36,319 nucleotides of DNA from Gammaproteobacteria bacterium (GTDB lineage Bacteria > Pseudomonadota > Gammaproteobacteria > Pseudomonadales > Pseudomonadaceae): the NCBI GenBank assembly GCA_903970465.1, contig CAJCIO010000029.1, positions 1 through 36,319 on the forward strand. The letters are read 5' to 3'. A program made the translations under genes and the position numbers. The notes beneath the pieces are model-generated. The model was given only the letters and a program-made list of their open reading frames with translations, was not told the DNA's origin and did no database searches. How positions within the stretch are numbered: the first letter of the stretch is position 1; the number at the start of each line of letters is the position of its first letter. Positions 7,813 to 15,578 of the stretch are shown piece after piece.

Positions 7813-8970
7813 CTACTGCCTCAACGAGCCAAGCAGGGTCTGCAGAAATTGCTCGCCGGCTTGCAGTTGGCTGTCCTCGATGTATTCGTCGGGCTTGTGC
7901 GCCTGCTCGATCGAGCCCGGGCCGCACACCACCACCGGCACGTTGAGGCGATTGGCGAACAAGCCACCCTCGGTGCCGAACGACACCTTGATGTGCTCGG
8001 TGCCCGGCGCGGCAAAACTGTGCAGCAAGCGCACCGCCTCGACACTCGGATGGGTCTCGAGCGCGGGGTACTCGTTCATCAACTCGATGTCGATGGCGGC
8101 AACGCTGGACACTTGCCGGGCCTCGCTGACCAGCGCTTCGGCGCGCTCGCGCAACTCGTCCAGCAGCAACTGCGGATCGTCGGCCGGCAGGTTGCGGAAC
8201 TCGAATTCCAGCGTGCACAGGTTGGGCACGATATTCAGCGCTTTACCGCCGTCGATCCGGCCGATGTGCACGGTGCTGTAGGGGATGTCGTAGCCCGCGT
8301 CGCGCGTGCCGTGTTGTTCGATACGCCGCTGGCTGTCACGCAGCGAAGAGATGAAATCGCTGGCCAGGTGAATCGCGTTGATTGCCCGTGGCGCCAGTGA
8401 TGAATGCGCCTCCTGGCCACGGCAGTAGGTGCGGTACGACGCCTTGCCCTTGTGACCGACGGCAAACTGCATCAGCGTGGGCTCGCCCACCACGCAGAGA
8501 AACGGGCGCAGCGGCGCCATTTCCAGCACGTCGAGCAGGCGCCGTACACCGACGCAGCCGATTTCCTCGTCGTAAGACAGTGCCAGTTGCAGTGGTCGGT
8601 TCAAGTCATGCTCGGCCGCCTCGAGCATCGTGTCGATGGCCAGGGCGATAAAGCCTTTCATGTCGCAGGTCCCGCGGCCATACACCCGGCCGTCCTTGAA
8701 GGTGGCCTCGAAGGGCGGCACAGTCCAGGCTTGCCCAGCGGCCGGCACCACATCGGTGTGCCCCGACAGCACGATACCCGGCGTGTCCTGCGGCCCGACG
8801 CTGGCGAACAGGTTGGCCTTGCGGCCGGTCTCGTCCTTGACGATCAGCGCCTCGATGCCTTTGCTGGCCAGCACGTCGCGTACGTACTCGATGAGCGCCA
8901 TGTTCGACTCGCTGGACACGGTATCGAACGCGATCAAACGTTTCAGGATGTCGCTCACACGGGCTTTCAT
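7813..8970 (-). CDS. argE: Acetylornithine deacetylase-like M20 peptidase
   Basis: A 385-residue M20-family metallohydrolase of the ArgE/DapE type, best matched to acetylornithine deacetylase. Metal ligands and catalytic acids are visible: H71 and D73 in LSGHTDVVP, D103 in GRGTCDMKG, E135/E136 in YDEEIG, E163 in VGEPT, and a late histidine in EQAHKPDEYIE. The dimerisation lid spans roughly 175-285. ATG 8970 overlaps the stop of the FAD subunit gene (ATGA) and has AGGAG nine bases upstream, so the much longer open frame upstream is not used. Its position as last gene of the importer/oxidoreductase chain suggests it deacylates an N-acyl amino acid from the imported substrate rather than serving arginine biosynthesis. 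The actual acyl group is unknown. Confidence 0.9.
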   Translation of the reverse strand: MKARVSDILKRLIAFDTVSSESNMALIEYVRDVLASKGIEALIVKDETGRKANLFASVGPQDTPGIVLSGHTDVVPAAGQAWTVPPFEATFKDGRVYGRGTCDMKGFIALAIDTMLEAAEHDLNRPLQLALSYDEEIGCVGVRRLLDVLEMAPLRPFLCVVGEPTLMQFAVGHKGKASYRTYCRGQEAHSSLAPRAINAIHLASDFISSLRDSQRRIEQHGTRDAGYDIPYSTVHIGRIDGGKALNIVPNLCTLEFEFRNLPADDPQLLLDELRERAEALVSEARQVSSVAAIDIELMNEYPALETHPSVEAVRLLHSFAAPGTEHIKVSFGTEGGLFANRLNVPVVVCGPGSIEQAHKPDEYIEDSQLQAGEQFLQTLLGSLRQ

Positions 8971-10205
8971 GACAGGGTGCTCCTGGGTTGCAGGCTGGCC
9001 AGGTCGCCGGCAAGGGGCAACGGCGGGGCGAGGGGTTGGAAGGCATCGCCGCTGGACGCGCAGCCCGCTTCCACAGGGTTGGTGGCGAAACGGCGGACGT
9101 CGAAGGGCGCGATCGAGGTGGTGGTCTGGCCGGTGCTCATCAGCTCGGCCATCACGTCCCCCACCGCAGGGCCGAGCTGGAAGCCATGGCCACAGAAGCC
9201 GAACGCGTAAAACAGGCCATCGACCTTGCCGCTGGCACTGATGACCGGTAACGAATCCGGCGTGTAGCTTTCGATGCCACTCCACACCCGAATGATGTTG
9301 AGATTGGCTGCGCCTGGCAGTAGCCGGCGCATCTGTTCGATCTGATTGATGGTGCTGCGCGGCTCGACCAGAGCGCGGCGATTGAGCATGTCGGGGCGGC
9401 TGCGATAGCCACCGCCGATGACAATGTTGCCGCGGGCTATCTGGCGAAAATAGATCACTTCTTCGGGGATTCTGGTGTACACGCCGATGACCGTCGGCAA
9501 CGAATACGGCACTGGCTCGGTCACCGCCATCTGCGGGCCATGGGTTTCCAGGGGGACCGGCTCGGCAAACTGCTGGGACAACCTCGCGCCCCAGGCGCCA
9601 GCGGTGATCAACAGCTGCTCGGCGATGAACAGCTGCCCGTCGGTGGTCGTGACGTGGAACTGGCCGCCGACTTTCTGCACCTCGGCCACTTCGGTACGCT
9701 CTTCGACCCGAGCACCGGCACGGACGGCCGCGCGGGCAAACGCCGGCGCGGCCAAGCGCGGATTGGCGTGGCCATCATGGGGTGCATACGAGCCGCCTTT
9801 GACCTCCGGCCCCAGGAACGGAAAACGCTCATGCAAGGCCTTGCCGGTAATCACTTCGAGGTCCAGCTCGCGCGCCTCGGGGGCTGCGGCATAGGCATGC
9901 AATTCTTCAATATGGGCCTCGTCGTAACACACGCGCATATGGCCGCTGGGGAGAAACTCCAGGTCTTCGCCGATCAGCTCCGGCAGGCGTTTCCACAAGG
10001 CCAGCGAGCGGTTGGCCAGGTCGAGCTGGCCCAAGTGCCGCCCTTGGCGCCGGACGTTGCCGAAATTCACGCCGCTGGCGTATTGGCCGATCTGATCGCG
10101 CTCCAGCAAAGTCACGGAGCGCCCGCGCTGGCGCAGAAAAAACGCCGATGCCGCGCCCATGAAGCCGCCGCCGACAATCAACACATCACTTTTTTGCGGG
10201 CTCAT
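8967..10205 (-). CDS. D-amino-acid-oxidase-like FAD subunit of a heterotrimeric amino acid/opine dehydrogenase
   Basis: A 412-residue DAAO-fold flavoprotein, resembling HcnC, opine oxidase subunit B and the catalytic subunit of heterotrimeric D-hydroxyproline dehydrogenases. The FAD dinucleotide motif is VLIVGGGFMGAAS (residues 8-20) followed by LLERDQIGQYASGVNFG. The C-terminal FAD segment is SGIESYTPDSLPVI and FYAFGFCGHGFQLGP. The last 45 residues are proline-rich and look poorly conserved. It starts inside the stop codon of the upstream FAD/[2Fe-2S] subunit gene (10202-10205) and its own stop overlaps the argE-like start. This subunit is expected to oxidise the C-N bond of the amino acid or opine substrate. 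The complex assignment rests on the three-gene arrangement; substrate unknown. Confidence 0.9.
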   Translation of the reverse strand: MSPQKSDVLIVGGGFMGAASAFFLRQRGRSVTLLERDQIGQYASGVNFGNVRRQGRHLGQLDLANRSLALWKRLPELIGEDLEFLPSGHMRVCYDEAHIEELHAYAAAPEARELDLEVITGKALHERFPFLGPEVKGGSYAPHDGHANPRLAAPAFARAAVRAGARVEERTEVAEVQKVGGQFHVTTTDGQLFIAEQLLITAGAWGARLSQQFAEPVPLETHGPQMAVTEPVPYSLPTVIGVYTRIPEEVIYFRQIARGNIVIGGGYRSRPDMLNRRALVEPRSTINQIEQMRRLLPGAANLNIIRVWSGIESYTPDSLPVISASGKVDGLFYAFGFCGHGFQLGPAVGDVMAELMSTGQTTTSIAPFDVRRFATNPVEAGCASSGDAFQPLAPPLPLAGDLASLQPRSTLS

Positions 10206-11578
10206 GACACCTCCTCTTCGATGTGCATCGACAGCGGCTTGACCGGTGCCTGGCCACGCTGGCGGCCGACCGATTCGACGGCCACACCGGCCTCGGCAGC
10301 AATGATTTCCGCGCCACCCTGAGCGCAATAACGGCCTTGGCAGCGGCCCATGCCGACCCGGCTGAAGGCCTTGGCACGATTCACTTCGCACGCGCCCTTT
10401 TCACGTACAACGCCGCGCAGCTCGCCAGCGGTGATCATCTCGCACCGGCAAACGATCGCGTCGTCGGGCAACGCCTTGGCCTGCGCCTGGGGCCAGGGGA
10501 AGGCTTCAGCCAGCCCCACCCGAAAGCGCTCCATCACCGCCAGCGACTGGCTGCAGGCTTGCCGGGCGGTGGCGTCCACCGGCTGCTGCAGATCCTGCAA
10601 CAGCGCCATCGCCGCCAGCCGCCCGGCCTGTTCGGCGGCGTCGGCACCGCGAATCCTGGCGCCGTCGCCGGCGCCGTAAACACCGCTGACCGAGGTCCGC
10701 CCCTCGTCATCGACCGCCAGCAACCACTGCCCCGACACGTCATCGAAACGCAGATCGCAGCCCGCCAGATCGGCCAGCTGGGTTTCCGGGCGCAGGTGAT
10801 AACCCAAGGCCACGGCGTCGCACTCCAGTTGCACCGCGCGGCCGTCGCCCGTCTTGAACCGTACGCCACTGACCCCGGTGCGCGCGTCGCCCAGCACCTG
10901 CTGTGGCTCTACACCCAAGTGCACCGGCACCTTGCTCCGGTACAACCGCGCCAGCAACCGAGCCCCCTCCAGCAGCACGGCCGGGCGCGCCAGCAGCTTG
11001 GGCAAGGCCTTGATGCGGTTGCTCAGCGGCGAGGTATCGAGCACCGCCGCCACCTGTGCACCGGCCTTGAGATACTGGCTGGCGACCAGATACAACAGCG
11101 GCCCGCTGCCCATGAACACCACGTTGTGGCCGATGGAAACCGATTGCGCCTTGAGCGCGATCTGCGCGCCGCCCAGGCTGTAGGTGCCCGCCAGTTGCCA
11201 ACCCGGCAGCGGCATCAACCGGTCCGTCGCACCGGTGCACAGAATCAGCGCGTCATACTCGATGACCGAGTGGCGGCCCTGGCTCTGACAATGCAACTGC
11301 CCGGGCGTGAGGTTCCACACCAGGGTGTCGGGCCGATAATCGATGCGCGCGCGCAAGCGGTCGAAGCTCTGATGCAGCGCCTCGGCCTTGGCCGCCTCGC
11401 TGCCATACAACGCCTGATAGTCACGCGTGAAGCCCTCGGGCTGACGACGATAGATCTGCCCGCCATCGCGGCGATTTTCATCCACCACGATGGGCGTGAT
11501 ACCGGCTGCCAGCAAGGTTTCGGCGCAGCGTGTGCCGGCCGGTCCGGCGCCGACGATGACTACCCGTGCAGTGGCCAT
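10202..11578 (-). CDS. FAD/NAD(P)-binding oxidoreductase subunit with C-terminal [2Fe-2S] domain (HcnB / opine oxidase A-like)
   Basis: A 458-residue subunit with two dinucleotide folds: VVIVGAGPAGTRCAE at residues 6-20 and a second near NVVFMGSGPLLYLVA. GVYGAGDGARIRGADAAE is the usual FAD-closing motif. The C-terminus carries a BFD-like iron-sulfur domain with cysteines 377 and 379 (CRCEM) and 413 and 418 (GRCQGRYC). This is the architecture of HcnB, OoxA/NoxA and the alpha subunit of D-hydroxyproline dehydrogenase. It probably passes electrons from the DAAO-like subunit to the respiratory chain. ATG 11578 lies inside the preceding [2Fe-2S] gene (19-base overlap). A longer open frame upstream to 11683 only overlaps that gene and is rejected. 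Confidence in the architecture is high. Confidence 0.92.
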   Translation of the reverse strand: MATARVVIVGAGPAGTRCAETLLAAGITPIVVDENRRDGGQIYRRQPEGFTRDYQALYGSEAAKAEALHQSFDRLRARIDYRPDTLVWNLTPGQLHCQSQGRHSVIEYDALILCTGATDRLMPLPGWQLAGTYSLGGAQIALKAQSVSIGHNVVFMGSGPLLYLVASQYLKAGAQVAAVLDTSPLSNRIKALPKLLARPAVLLEGARLLARLYRSKVPVHLGVEPQQVLGDARTGVSGVRFKTGDGRAVQLECDAVALGYHLRPETQLADLAGCDLRFDDVSGQWLLAVDDEGRTSVSGVYGAGDGARIRGADAAEQAGRLAAMALLQDLQQPVDATARQACSQSLAVMERFRVGLAEAFPWPQAQAKALPDDAIVCRCEMITAGELRGVVREKGACEVNRAKAFSRVGMGRCQGRYCAQGGAEIIAAEAGVAVESVGRQRGQAPVKPLSMHIEEEVS

Positions 11579-11868
11579 ACTGCCTCCGGTTGCGTGGTGA
11601 TGATATCCAGCCCTTCGCGGACTTCGTTGGAGCAAGCGCGCAAGCGTTCCCCGCTGCGGGTCCAGACCCAGCAGTCCTGGCAAGCGCCCATCAGGCAGAA
11701 GCCGGCGCGACGCCCGGAATCGAACTCCGATTCGCGCAGCGCGGTGCCTTGGGTCAAGAGTGCGACCATCAGCGTGTCGCCCTGCAACGCCTCGATGGGC
11801 GTGCCATCGACCAGCAGGCTGACGGTAGCGCGGTCGCGCTCGCCGAGTCTTGCGAATCGCCCTTTCAT
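11560..11868 (-). CDS. Small [2Fe-2S] subunit (HcnA-like)
   Basis: A 102-residue ferredoxin-fold subunit with a plant-type [2Fe-2S] pattern: C58-x4-C63-x2-C66-x12-C79 (GFCLMGACQDCWVW, then RACSN). It matches the small gamma subunit of HcnABC, sarcosine oxidase and hydroxyproline or opine dehydrogenase complexes. ATG 11868 is preceded by GGAG at seven bases and overlaps the stop of the ATPase gene (ATGA at 11865-11868). Its end overlaps the next subunit by 19 bases. The three subunit genes in the order small, FAD/[2Fe-2S], DAAO-like are diagnostic for the enzyme class. No signal peptide is present, so the complex is predicted on the cytoplasmic side. Confidence 0.9.
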   Translation of the reverse strand: MKGRFARLGERDRATVSLLVDGTPIEALQGDTLMVALLTQGTALRESEFDSGRRAGFCLMGACQDCWVWTRSGERLRACSNEVREGLDIITTQPEAVWPLHG

Positions 11869-13706
11869 GCGTAGGCTCCCACGATGATGCTGTTCAAAGG
11901 TGCTTGTGTGTCTTGCAGTTCGACGCTGTCGCGGTGGCAGAGAATCTCGCTGCCACCCTCGATCACCCGCCGGCCGGGCGCGGTCTTGTTGCACAGGCCG
12001 TCGATACGCTGCGAGCAGCGGTTGAGGAAGGTGCACAGCTCGGGCACGTTGGCCGGCGCGCCGATGCTCGGCAACGGCCCGCACTGGGTGCCGCAGTTTT
12101 CCAGCCAGCCCTGGCGCAACTCGGGCACCGAATGCACCAGCAGATCGGTGTAAGGATGGAACGGCGGGCGGCTGAACGCTTCGCGCCGGCCTTCTTCGAC
12201 CTTGTGGCCGCTGTACATCACCACGATGTCATCGCACAGCGCACGCACCGTGGAAATGTCGTGACTGATGAACAGATAGGACACCCCCAGCTCGCGGCGC
12301 AGATCGCGCAACAGCTCGAGGATCGCCGCACCCACCACTGTGTCGAGGGCCGAGGTGACCTCGTCGCACAGAATCAGGTCCGGCTTGGCCGCCAGCGCCC
12401 TGGCCAGGTTGATGCGCTGCTTCTGACCGCCGGACAGTTCGTTGGGACGGCGCTCGGCGATGTCCCGCGGCAAGCGCACCAGGTCGAGCAGTTCATCGAT
12501 ACGCTGGCGCAGTGGCGCGCCCCTGAGGCCGAAATACATCTTCAACGGCCGCGACAGAATGGTGCTGATGCTGTGCATCGGATTGAGCGCGGTGTCGGCG
12601 TTCTGGAACACCATCTGGATGCGCCGGAACTGATCGTCGGTCCGACCGGCCAGGGTGCCCGACAGCGGCGCGCCGTCAAACGCCAGCTCGCCGCGGGCCG
12701 GGCTCAGCAAACCGGCGACCACCCGGGCCAAGGTCGATTTGCCAGAGCCCGACTCGCCGATCACGCCGATGGCCTGGCCACGGTGAATGGTCAGGTCGAT
12801 GTCTTCGAGCACGCGGATCATCGGCATGCCTTGCAGGTCCGCCTTGCCATAGCCTGCGGTCATGCCCTTGATGGTCAACATTGGCCTGCCCCGGCCTGTT
12901 TCGCTGTCGGGTGACAGGGTCGCATCCGGCCGCGCCGCTGCCAGCAGGCTGCGGGTGTATTCCTCGGCAGGCGCCTTGAGCAGCGCTGCGGTGGCGCTCT
13001 GCTCGACGATCCGGCCGCCGTTGAGCACCACGATCTGGTCGGCCATCTGCGCCACCACCGCGAGGTCGTGGGACACGTACACCGCCGTGGCGCCACGCTC
13101 GCGCACCACGCGCTTGAACGCCAGCAGCACATCGATCTGGGTGGTCACGTCCAACGCCGTGGTGGGCTCGTCGAGCACCACCAGCAGCGGATCGCTGATC
13201 AGCGCCATGGCCGCCATGACGCGCTGCAATTGCCCGCCCGAGACCTGGTGCGGATAGCGCTGGCCGATCCCCTCGGGGTTGGGCAACGCCAGGTCGCGGA
13301 ACAAGCCGATGGCCTTGACCTGCAGCGCGTCGCGGGTGCCCAGACCATGAATCAGCGCGCCCTCGATGACTTGATCGATGAGCTTCTTGGCCGGATTGAA
13401 CGCCGCCGCCGCGCTTTGCGCGATATACGACACGCGATTGCCGCGCAGGCGCTGGAGGGTGCTTTCGCCCAGCCCGAGCATGTCGTGTTCGCCCACCTGC
13501 ACCACGCCGCCGGCCAGCCGACAGCCGCGTCGCGCATAACCCAGCAGCGCCAACGCAATGGTGGTCTTGCCGGAACCGGACTCGCCGATCAGCGCCAGCA
13601 CTTCACCTTGTTCCAGCGCGAAGCTGACACCCTTGACGATCTCGACCTCGCCGCGATCACCCGTGGCGACCACGCGCAGGTCTTGCACTCGGATCAATTC
13701 AGTCAT
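11865..13706 (-). CDS. Fused double ATPase of a peptide/opine ABC importer (DppD-DppF type)
   Basis: A 613-residue protein containing two complete ABC ATPase cassettes, equivalent to DppD plus DppF. The first has Walker A GESGSGKTT (residues 41-49), signature VSGGQLQRV and Walker B LLVVLDEPTTALD. The second has VIGESGSGKST, LSGGQKQRI and LILCDEVTSALD. After the second cassette comes the oligopeptide-type tail with FHPYTDLLVHSVPEL and a cysteine-containing segment (CTFLNRCSQRIDGLC) like that which binds a [4Fe-4S] cluster in Dpp/Opp ATPases. ATG 13706 is one base past the permease stop; earlier in-frame starts overlap the permease. It powers import by the two permeases upstream and overlaps the first oxidoreductase gene by four bases. 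Confidence 0.94.
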   Translation of the reverse strand: MTELIRVQDLRVVATGDRGEVEIVKGVSFALEQGEVLALIGESGSGKTTIALALLGYARRGCRLAGGVVQVGEHDMLGLGESTLQRLRGNRVSYIAQSAAAAFNPAKKLIDQVIEGALIHGLGTRDALQVKAIGLFRDLALPNPEGIGQRYPHQVSGGQLQRVMAAMALISDPLLVVLDEPTTALDVTTQIDVLLAFKRVVRERGATAVYVSHDLAVVAQMADQIVVLNGGRIVEQSATAALLKAPAEEYTRSLLAAARPDATLSPDSETGRGRPMLTIKGMTAGYGKADLQGMPMIRVLEDIDLTIHRGQAIGVIGESGSGKSTLARVVAGLLSPARGELAFDGAPLSGTLAGRTDDQFRRIQMVFQNADTALNPMHSISTILSRPLKMYFGLRGAPLRQRIDELLDLVRLPRDIAERRPNELSGGQKQRINLARALAAKPDLILCDEVTSALDTVVGAAILELLRDLRRELGVSYLFISHDISTVRALCDDIVVMYSGHKVEEGRREAFSRPPFHPYTDLLVHSVPELRQGWLENCGTQCGPLPSIGAPANVPELCTFLNRCSQRIDGLCNKTAPGRRVIEGGSEILCHRDSVELQDTQAPLNSIIVGAYA

Positions 13707-13707
13707 G

Positions 13708-14592
13708 TCAGTGTCCTGCGCTACGGCGACTGCGGCGCGACGAGATGCGGTCGATGAACAGGTTGACGCCAACCGTCAGGCTGCCGATAGCCAGCGCCGG
13801 GATCACCAACGCCGGGGCGCCCTGATTGAGGCCGCCTATGTTTTCGCGCACCAGCGAGCCCAGATCGGCATCGGGCGGTTGCACGCCCAGCCCCAGGAAG
13901 CTCATGCCGCTGAGCAGCAGCACGATAAAGCCGAAGCGCAGGCCCAGGTCAGTGAGGACCGGGTTGAGCATGTTCGGCAGGATCTCCACACAGGCAATGT
14001 ACAAGCGCCGCTCGCCACGGGTGCGGGCCACCTGGACGTACTCCAGCGCCTCGATATTGACCGCCAGACTGCGGGCAATCCGGAAGGCGCCGGGGCAGAA
14101 ACTCAACACCGCCGTGCAGATCAACAACAGCACCGAGGAGCCGAAGGCCGACACCATGATCAGCGCCAGCATCTTGCTCGGGATCGAGATAAAGGCATCC
14201 ATCAGTCGGCTGATGATTTCGTCCAGCCATTTAGGCGCGACCACCGACAGCAGCGCGCAAAGAGTGCCCAGCCCGCTGGCAAGCACCGCGGAGATCAACG
14301 CCAGGCCGACGGTAAAGCGGGCCCCTACCAACACCCGGCTGAGCATGTCGCGCCCCAGGTAGTCAGTGCCGAAGGGATGCGTGCGGCTGAGCACATCGAA
14401 GATGTTGTCCGACACGACTTCGCCCACCGGGTGCGGCGCCAGCCAGGGGCCGAAGATAGCCACCAGCAACCAGCACAGGCACACCAACGCACCGACCAGC
14501 CCCAGCCAGGAGGGACTGCGCGCTACTTTTCCGGTGGCCAGGTCAGGGGTGCTGGGGACGGCTGACGTCGATTTCACAATGACTTCGTTCAT
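13708..14592 (-). CDS. dppC: ABC importer permease, DppC type
   Basis: A 294-residue inner-membrane permease of the DppC/OppC family. The N-terminal cytoplasmic segment is followed by a first membrane helix (LGLVGALVCLCWLLVAIFGP) and the family landmark HPFGTDYLGRDMLSRVLVGAR. Further helices follow, and the ATPase-contact loop is ALEYVQVARTRGERRLYIACVE. ATG 14592 overlaps the stop of the DppB-type gene (ATGA at 14589-14592), and its end is one base before the ATPase gene. The usual length is about 290-300 residues, so it is complete. It pairs with DppB to form the channel. The symbol marks the family only, since the cargo may not be a dipeptide. Confidence 0.92.
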   Translation of the reverse strand: MNEVIVKSTSAVPSTPDLATGKVARSPSWLGLVGALVCLCWLLVAIFGPWLAPHPVGEVVSDNIFDVLSRTHPFGTDYLGRDMLSRVLVGARFTVGLALISAVLASGLGTLCALLSVVAPKWLDEIISRLMDAFISIPSKMLALIMVSAFGSSVLLLICTAVLSFCPGAFRIARSLAVNIEALEYVQVARTRGERRLYIACVEILPNMLNPVLTDLGLRFGFIVLLLSGMSFLGLGVQPPDADLGSLVRENIGGLNQGAPALVIPALAIGSLTVGVNLFIDRISSRRSRRSAGH

Positions 14593-15545
14593 TGGGTTCT
14601 CAGCCTCGGGTTGGAAAGAATCGCGCACAGGTCGGCCAGCAGCACCAACCCCAGGTACGCCGTACAGAACAGCATGGTGCAGGCCTGGACCAACGCCATG
14701 TCGCGGTTGGTGACGGCGTCGACCATCAGGCTGGCGATGCCGGGGTAGTTGAAAATGGTTTCGACTATCACCACCCCGCCCAGCAGGTAAGACAGGCTCA
14801 ACGCCACCGCGTTGGCAATCGGGCCGATGGCATTGGGCAAGGCATGGCGTAACACGATGCGGATGGGGCCAACGCCCTTGAGGCGCGCCATTTCAACGTA
14901 GGGGCTGTCCAACTGGTCGATGACAGCCGCACGGGTCATGCGCGCCATTTGCGCGACGATCACAAAGCACAGGGTCATCACCGGCAGTGCATAGGTGCGC
15001 ATGAACTGCCACGGCGAGGTGATCTCGCTGGCATAGGACAACGCCGACAACCAACCCAGGTTGACCGCGAACACCAGCACCGCCAGCGTGGCCACCAGAA
15101 ACTCCGGCACGGCCACCAACGCCAGGGTGACGAAGCTCAGGAAGCTGTCGATGCGACCACCGCGGACCATGGCCGAACCGATGCCCAAGGTCAGCGCCAC
15201 CGGCACTGACACCAACGCGGTCACCGCCGCCAGCATCAAGGTGTTAGGGACGCGCCCGGCCATCAGCTCGCTGACAGGCGTGGAGCTGGACACCGACAGC
15301 CCCAGATCGCCACTCAGCAAGCCCGTCAACCAATGCAGATAACGCACCACACCCGGCTGATCCAACCCGAGCTTGAGCCGCAGCGCGGCCACTTGCTCGG
15401 GCGTGGCGAACTGCCCCAGGGACTGCTGCGCTGCGTCCCCGGGCAATACCGCAGTGATGGCGAATACCACCATCGACACGATCAACAACGTCACGATTGC
15501 AGCGCCGAAGCGCCTGCCGATCAGCCACAGCGTGTTGCTATTCAT
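14589..15545 (-). CDS. dppB: ABC importer permease, DppB type
   Basis: A 318-residue DppB/OppB-type permease. It has an N-terminal helix (FGAAIVTLLIVSMVVFAITAVLPGD), the periplasmic segment with LGLDQPGVVRYLHWLTGLLSGDLG typical of the family, five further hydrophobic helices and the EAA-type loop SPYVEMARLKGVGPIRIVL. NYPGIASLMVDAVTNRD is also typical. ATG 15545 has GGAGG eight bases upstream. It lies 33 bases after the solute-binding protein and overlaps dppC by four bases. It is one half of the membrane channel of this importer; the substrate is inferred to be opine-like or peptidic from the downstream enzymes. Confidence 0.93.
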   Translation of the reverse strand: MNSNTLWLIGRRFGAAIVTLLIVSMVVFAITAVLPGDAAQQSLGQFATPEQVAALRLKLGLDQPGVVRYLHWLTGLLSGDLGLSVSSSTPVSELMAGRVPNTLMLAAVTALVSVPVALTLGIGSAMVRGGRIDSFLSFVTLALVAVPEFLVATLAVLVFAVNLGWLSALSYASEITSPWQFMRTYALPVMTLCFVIVAQMARMTRAAVIDQLDSPYVEMARLKGVGPIRIVLRHALPNAIGPIANAVALSLSYLLGGVVIVETIFNYPGIASLMVDAVTNRDMALVQACTMLFCTAYLGLVLLADLCAILSNPRLRTQ

Positions 15546-15578
15546 GAGCTTGCCCTCCGCGTCGGTTCACCACTGCAA

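Noticed and set aside
10223..11887. A 554-codon plus-strand open frame
   Set aside because: It is antisense to the FAD/[2Fe-2S] subunit, which has complete cofactor motifs. The translation is rich in Q, R, A and H, as shadows are here.
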